This document shows positions 58,904 through 64,000 of a DNA stretch of 64,000 nucleotides, one piece after another. The notes under the pieces were generated by a model. That model worked only from the letters and a program-made list of their open reading frames with translations, was not told the DNA's origin and did not search any database. The stretch covers positions 54,788,370 through 54,852,369 of the forward strand of contig CM049307.1 in NCBI GenBank assembly GCA_026874595.1, read 5' to 3'. The DNA is from Sipunculus nudus. Taxonomy: Eukaryota; Annelida; Sipuncula; Golfingiida; Sipunculidae. Both the position numbers and the translations under genes were made by a program. The number at the start of each line of letters is the position of its first letter. Position 1 is the first letter of the stretch.

Positions 58904-58972
58904 TCAGGTTTCTGTCTGCGCCTCCTCCGGCGGGGACTGGTGGTAGAAAATCATAAACATAACGAAGATGTG
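58904..58972 (-). CDS. Possible minus-strand terminal exon (22 codons)
   Basis: On the minus strand a T-rich tract and acceptor (ccagttttgcag) precede an open stretch reading H-I-F-V-M-F-M-I-F-Y-H-Q-S-P-P-E-E and a short acidic end, with TGA at 58904-58906. An ATTAAA follows about 10 bp after the stop. The composition (hydrophobic segment, then a polar tail) would suit the last membrane segment of a small membrane protein. No upstream exon was found and I do not recognise the family, so this may be chance. Confidence 0.2.
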   Translation of the reverse strand, partial: HIFVMFMIFYHQSPPEEAQTET

Positions 58973-59219
58973 CTGCAAAACTGGAAAAAATAGCTTCCCT
59001 TATAACTAGAAGGAAATTGATTTGATAAACACCATGGGTCTGTTCACGAAGCGTAAACGGGTGCCCATGGGGCCAGTCTGCCGTGATGGGAAAAAATATT
59101 TGGGGAGGCTTGGCCAGACTATATTAAATATAAGGTTATTAATCAAAGGTTTTTGGGTATATTTCGGTATATTTTCAGCCTGTTTATTCACGTTTCACTG
59201 GCGATGAATAACTTTCAAA

Positions 59220-59830
59220 TAAAAAATAAAGGTATATATATATATATGATTTCATGGCATATATCAATTAATAATTTTTAATATTATAACTTTATCTTTA
59301 ACTCACCCTTTACTTTGTCGTTTGCGCGCTCATTTTATAACTGGTATAAGCATAAATCATATTATATTTAAAATGAATCGCATATATATATATCAAAGGT
59401 TAATATTAATTCTGCGATATTGCAGAGAAACCTTAATGAATGTTTCACGCCTGGTTTTATTTTTACATAAATACGTATGACGTGAAAGACATAATTATTT
59501 GAGTAAAATATATTAGTTACTTTTTTAGACTCAATTTGAGGTCTCATGAGTTTTTGTCTTGAACCAAAAACGAGAATATTTCACAAATCAGTCTGCAAAC
59601 CTTATCAAGCATCCCAAACATGTAGAGAGCCCTTAGTAAAAGGCCATCAGGATAGCCGAAGAGAGAAAAATGGATAAACAGAAAAAGACATTTGATAGGA
59701 GGTCAAAAAGGTCTGCAAAAAAGAGGAAATGAGGCCCTCATTCTGGACAAATCAGTTGTACAGGTGTCAGGCTGGGCTCGGGGAAATGTCAGTTTGGCTT
59801 GCCAGTGTGGGTAATATTGTAATTACATCA
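59220..59830. other. Intergenic sequence
   Basis: AT-rich, with two short TA runs near 59235 and 59380. No gene recognised. Confidence 0.4.
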
Positions 59831-59839
59831 TCTAGATGA

Positions 59840-60360
59840 GACAAGACCGCCTTCGCACGAATTATTACCACTAATACGAGGCCAACTGTTGATAGAAAAT
59901 ATCTCAGGCAAAGACCCCGTGCCAGCGAGGTTGGAACTAAGGCAATTACCTTTCTCGGTAGGTTATGGTGTTTTTTAATCCACGCGTGTTAGCAGAGCTG
60001 AGATCAGGAGTTATGCAGTTATGATTCAATAACGATGCGAACAGCGAGCGGAAAAAGCCCAGCGAAGTGTCGTCTGCTACGCGCTGCAGGTTTCGCGCCT
60101 GAATACTTGTTGTCAGAATCTAAGCGTGCGGAGCGAGAGGCTTTAAGAATTAGCTACCGGCGTGATTTTTCAATCGTGCTGAGGTTGAAAAGATCGTAAA
60201 TTAGACTTTCAAAGTAACGTGCTGAAGCATTCTTTATACGACACCTATTGTTAATAATCCTGATATATTTGACAGGCCGACCGGGTTTTTTTCCTGAATT
60301 ATATTCAGGTTAAGCAGTGCAGAAGATCAAAGCGTTTATCACGCGAAAAAAAAATGGTAG
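59840..60360. promoter_or_regulatory. CpG-rich block in the gene desert
   Basis: About 30 CpG dinucleotides in 520 bp ('gctacgcgctgcaggtttcgc', 'gcgtgcggagcgagagg', 'ccgaccggg', 'cacgcg') against an AT-rich, CpG-poor surround. No repeat landmarks and no homology to other parts of the window. It could be a promoter/5' UTR, a distal regulatory element or an unrecognised exon. A 54-codon ATG ORF lies inside (60035-60199), with a basic, Ala/Arg-rich product of no known family. Confidence 0.35.
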
Positions 60361-61370
60361 GAACTTATCCCCGAAAATGAATATCTGTAAGATCAATACA
60401 TACCGGTCATGGTGATTCATGGTATTGGACCAATGCCTCTTTATTATTATTAGTTCTTCTGTGTCTTAAATGTATTTCTAATAATTTTATAGCCATTGCA
60501 GTTTTTGTTAATTCAAGATATACACATGTCCGTGAATGATGAAGAAATTATATTATTTTATACTTAGATGATGATTTTCATCAGTATAACATAATAAACA
60601 GTTTATTTTGCGTAATTTTCATGTGTAAAATCACGCATCTATTCAGTGTTACACAGACAAATGATTTTATTTTAACAGTTCCCATATAATATATACTGTA
60701 GTATTCGTTAATCATAACCATATATGTTATGAAATATAAATGCCGAAATCCTCATTAAATTGGTACATGTATTTATATCCAAGTTAATTAGGATTTCGAA
60801 TTCAGTCTAATAATTAATAATAGGAAATACTTGATTATTATCTTAATTTTATAACCAGAAGCAATACTTAAATAAAACATACCGGTCAATTTATACCTGC
60901 CAAGCAGACCCATACCCAACCATAACAATTTCTCAAGAAATCGTTGATGTAGCTTTGCTTGACTTTCAGTGATACGCCTTGGTTTTTAATAGCCGACAGC
61001 TGAAATCCTAATTAAGTCATCAGTAAATCCATTTGAATTCGTAATATGGTCTTGAGGGAGCTACGGGAAAGACAACCATCAAAAAGAAAAAAAAAACAAG
61101 ACATTTTCGTTGATGTTCTAACATGTGGTATTTATAATAACTTCAAATATTCGGTAATAAGCCATTAACTTAATAAGGACTGAGTTAGCTTTACAGGTAG
61201 CTCTAATTAAACAACCACATGTGTTCTTGTAATCGCACTGTAAAGTGCCATTCATATCTCCTAGGCTACCATTCCGTTAACTTAATTGCAGATTCACGAT
61301 CGCGAGAGCCCTGGATGTTCAGTTTTACGGGACAATCACATGCTTTTACAAGGAAAAAAATATAAATATA
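60361..61370. other. Intergenic AT-rich sequence
   Basis: Nothing recognised apart from a G-run at 61373-61388 on its right edge. Confidence 0.4.
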
Positions 61371-61394
61371 CCGGGGGGGGGGGGGGGGTGTCAC

Positions 61395-61880
61395 CGCTGG
61401 TCCGTTCCATCCCTTATGTCCAACAGTTTTTTTCTTGCAATGAAAATTTATTAGTTACATTTCCAGGGGAAACCGTTATAGGCTTAATTTTCAAAAAGGC
61501 AAATAATTACCTACTTGATCCCTTATTTAAGAAACATAACTCTTTAGAAATATGATAAATCAGTCTGCATTTTACATTACATTAGCCACACTTATGCCGG
61601 TCAAGGTGATTGGACAGCTGCTGATTTGATGATGTCATGTTTACTCTCTGAAAGATATGACCAGCTCTAAGTAAGATGGAGACTCATGCAGGGACACATC
61701 TGATTTGTCTGAACTTTGTAAAGAGTCAAAAAAGTTTTGGAGCATAACTGGAGACATATCATAAATATATTATGCCATTACTACCATATGCAGTTTTCTA
61801 TGAAATTATTGAAGAATTTTAACGTTTAGGAAAATTTGTCTAGAAAAAACAGATGGACACAGATTGGTGGCACGAAGTAT
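61395..61880. repeat. Dispersed repeat, copy 2 (partner at 11.5-12.0 kb)
   Basis: Shares ordered landmarks with 11500-12045 (see that entry). On its minus strand the frame equivalent to the 11.4-kb ORF reads W-T then a stop, and similarity fades at the G-run, so this copy is the more decayed or is truncated. Confidence 0.7.
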
Positions 61881-62125
61881 AGATGTATTTTACTATAATT
61901 TTAATTTAATATAAAACTTGATAAGATATTACCTTAGATTATTAAAATGCATCTATTAAAACATCAAAAATATTATGATCAACCCAAAACCTAGCGAATA
62001 AAGGGCTGATGTTTTCAGGTTAATATTGATGAATTTCCTGCTAATACTGTCATAGTTTATTTCTTCTAATTTTATGGTAAAGTTTACCATAAGCAAAGTC
62101 TGTATCAAAACTATAGAAATCATAG

Positions 62126-62127
<2 letters not shown>

Positions 62128-62185
<58 letters not shown>
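62128..62185. repeat. (TA)n microsatellite
   Basis: About 29 perfect TA dinucleotides. Confidence 0.95.
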
Positions 62186-62186
<1 letters not shown>

Positions 62187-63040
62187 TAACCAGTCGCCCA
62201 GTATATAGGGGAACATTTGATTATGCTAATACTTGATTGACGGGTGATCCGATTGACAAAATTAAAGAAAAAGCGATGTGAACATTACATTTCATAGTTA
62301 TATTAGAAAAACCTAACTATGGTGTTTGGCAGAAAACGTTTTCTTAGCGTGCTATGTGGGACTTTACGATGAAGAGCCAGGTGTGTTGTTGTTCGTACTA
62401 CATAAATTCCTCGTTAACTCCAAGAAGAACAAAACAAGTCAAGCAAAATTAAACTCTACAATTTCCTTGTCTGGCGGACCATCGTAGTTCTAACTGGTGA
62501 CGTGTTTAGCACTTTATTTGTGGCGTCCCATTTCCGCTTCAAGCCCGTTACATCAATAAAAGGTAACGTACGGTTTAAAACCACCCCGTAAACTCCAGCA
62601 GACGAACTTCATATACTCTAGACGACAAGCTGTGATAGTTATGTGATTTTTTATGGTACACAATTAAGTAACCACCTGTTTCCTTGAGACGAAGGCATGA
62701 AAAGCAAATTAAGAACGCATGCTCTAGACGTAGAAGATAAATGGTTAATTGGGCATAAAGTTAATTACAAATTCGATAAAAATTGGTTTGTTTGTCCGAC
62801 AGAATGTCTGAGAAAAACAATAAAATGAAACTTGAACACACCTACGATTAGAATACGCATTCTACTTAAATTTTTAATTAACAAAATCTTTAATTTTTAA
62901 ATAAATAATTCGTAGTCTCTTTCCCTACACGTATATGCTATTACAAAACCATAGTTTATTTATTTTAACTTACTTTGTATATATTGTATCTAAAATATAA
63001 AAAAAAATAAGATTAAAAAGAATATGTCTGTTACTTTTCA
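62186..63040. other. Intergenic sequence
   Basis: No gene recognised. 62.3-62.7 kb is mildly CpG-containing. Confidence 0.4.
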
Positions 63041-63047
63041 GGATTTC

Positions 63048-63136
63048 AAAATGTAATCGATTACAAATACAATTACTTGAAAAAGTAATTGTAATTACAA
63101 TTACTTCAATAACAATTACTTTTGGACCCAACTCTG
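63048..63136 (-). mobile_element. Isolated end of a hAT-like element
   Basis: Read on the minus strand it begins 'cagagttgggtccaaaagta' and continues with repeated 'aattgtaattac' / 'aagtaattgt' motifs, the usual layout of a hAT terminal repeat and subterminal sites. The matching opposite end was not found within the window, so this is a truncated or solo end, or the partner is too diverged to see. Confidence 0.5.
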
Positions 63137-63264
63137 ATATCTGTATCTTTACTTTTCCATCGGGATGTAAGATTTGTTATTTCCCCGCTGGACAAGCATA
63201 TAGAGTAGACTGTTCACGAGTATTGTAAACATACATAATATTTTTTATATAAATCAGTTTACCT

Positions 63265-63770
63265 CAGAGGCGTAGCCAAGATTTACCAAGGGGGGTGGGG
63301 GTTGTTGGGGGGATATGCTGCAGGAAAAGTGTGGGTGGGTGCATGGGTAAGTTAAACTAGAAAATGAAAAAAAATTGTAGATTCTGCGAAGAAACAATTC
63401 AGAGTTTTTATATTCTTATAACGTTAATACACAAATCAAATTAAAATAAACAGTTGCCAGATCATTTATGAAATTTGGGATAAGGTGAAAAGAATCAGTA
63501 ATTACAATCAACTCATTCATTATTAGTTTAGAATTAATGATTTCCTATGTCCAGTTTCTTAGTTATCTCATGACAGATCCAGATATAATGATCTCAGCCT
63601 GTATAGATCTTTATTCCAGATGAAAGTGTACAACAAAGAAAATTGACTGATTTTTTTTTCATGTTTTTTTAAAATAATTTTTCTCCTAGGGTCTAGTAAT
63701 TTTAACTTCAATATTATATGCAAAGTCGGATTGGATTTTTTAGGGGGGGGGGGCGTGGCTCCCTGCAGTG
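63265..63770. mobile_element. Possible hAT-derived element, left end recognisable
   Basis: 'cagaggcgtagccaagattt' followed by G-runs resembles a common hAT MITE terminus. A G-run followed by 'gcgtggctccctg' at 63742-63765 could be the eroded right end. No target duplication was found. Confidence 0.3.
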
Positions 63771-64000
63771 GCATCCACCTAGATATGTCACCGCACCTGA
63801 GGACTGTTGTGACATTACCTATAGCCTGGTGTACCGAAGGCCCAATTAACAGGTAATTGTGACGAATTGACGAACCTCAAACCCATAATGATATCTAAAC
63901 TATATATGTTCTCTCTGTATAACCATATATGTCTAAATACCTTCACATTACGGACAATGACGGGACCGGGTACGAGTATTTTGCCTGCAATAGAGAGGTG

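Noticed and set aside
59034-59207. Small ORF starting in a good Kozak context (accATGGG) with a basic start K-R-K-R-V
   Set aside because: Only 57 codons from the ATG, ends in a hydrophobic AT-rich stretch, no family recognised, and the opposite strand is also open.

Overview
The window is AT-rich, intron-bearing animal DNA. Two metazoan protein genes lie in tandem on the + strand, separated by long, repeat-laden non-coding sequence. Its dispersed repeats (AGGTCA-rich blocks beginning with 'tttttagctcagctgac' and followed by 'gtccgtccgtc' strings, plus blocks carrying 'ggcgccaccta/gc') resemble repeats common in mollusc genomes. I therefore infer a lophotrochozoan, most likely a mollusc. The species cannot be named from this evidence. 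No bacterial, viral or organellar genes were seen.

Layout. 1-4.6 kb: decayed tandem repeats, then unannotated upstream sequence with a possible TATA promoter. 4.64-24.06 kb: a Storkhead-box (STOX1/STOX2-type) winged-helix gene in four coding exons (4641-5115, 17254-17484, 19002-19469, 22552-24059), joined by three phase-1 introns and encoding 893 residues. Its introns hold a tRNA-type SINE, a foldback element, a nuclear-receptor-site-rich repeat and a 37-bp tandem repeat. 24.06-35.5 kb: 3' UTR and intergenic DNA with dispersed repeats and a striking 1.45-kb minisatellite (39-bp unit, with a 246-bp higher-order period). 35.74-46.38 kb: an IQ-domain protein K (IQCK) gene in seven coding exons (35741-35795, 36660-36914, 42187-42284, 43479-43531, 44255-44332, 44903-44987, 46097-46381), encoding 302 residues. 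Its first intron appears to use a GC donor, and an X-box-like (RFX) site lies upstream. Its second intron carries a complete non-autonomous hAT element with an 8-bp target duplication, and a second inverted-repeat element built of GGACAAAAGCCCCCC-type units. 46.4-64 kb: IQCK 3' UTR and a gene-poor tract with several hAT-like small elements, microsatellites, a CpG-rich block near 60 kb and one possible minus-strand terminal exon near 58.9 kb.

The two genes have no evident shared pathway. STOX proteins are DNA-binding regulators (relatives of Drosophila knockout and C. elegans HAM-1). IQCK is a small calmodulin-type IQ protein of poorly known function. The most informative observations are the splice structure and X-box of IQCK and the well-delimited mobile elements. 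Nothing resembling a new multi-gene system was found.
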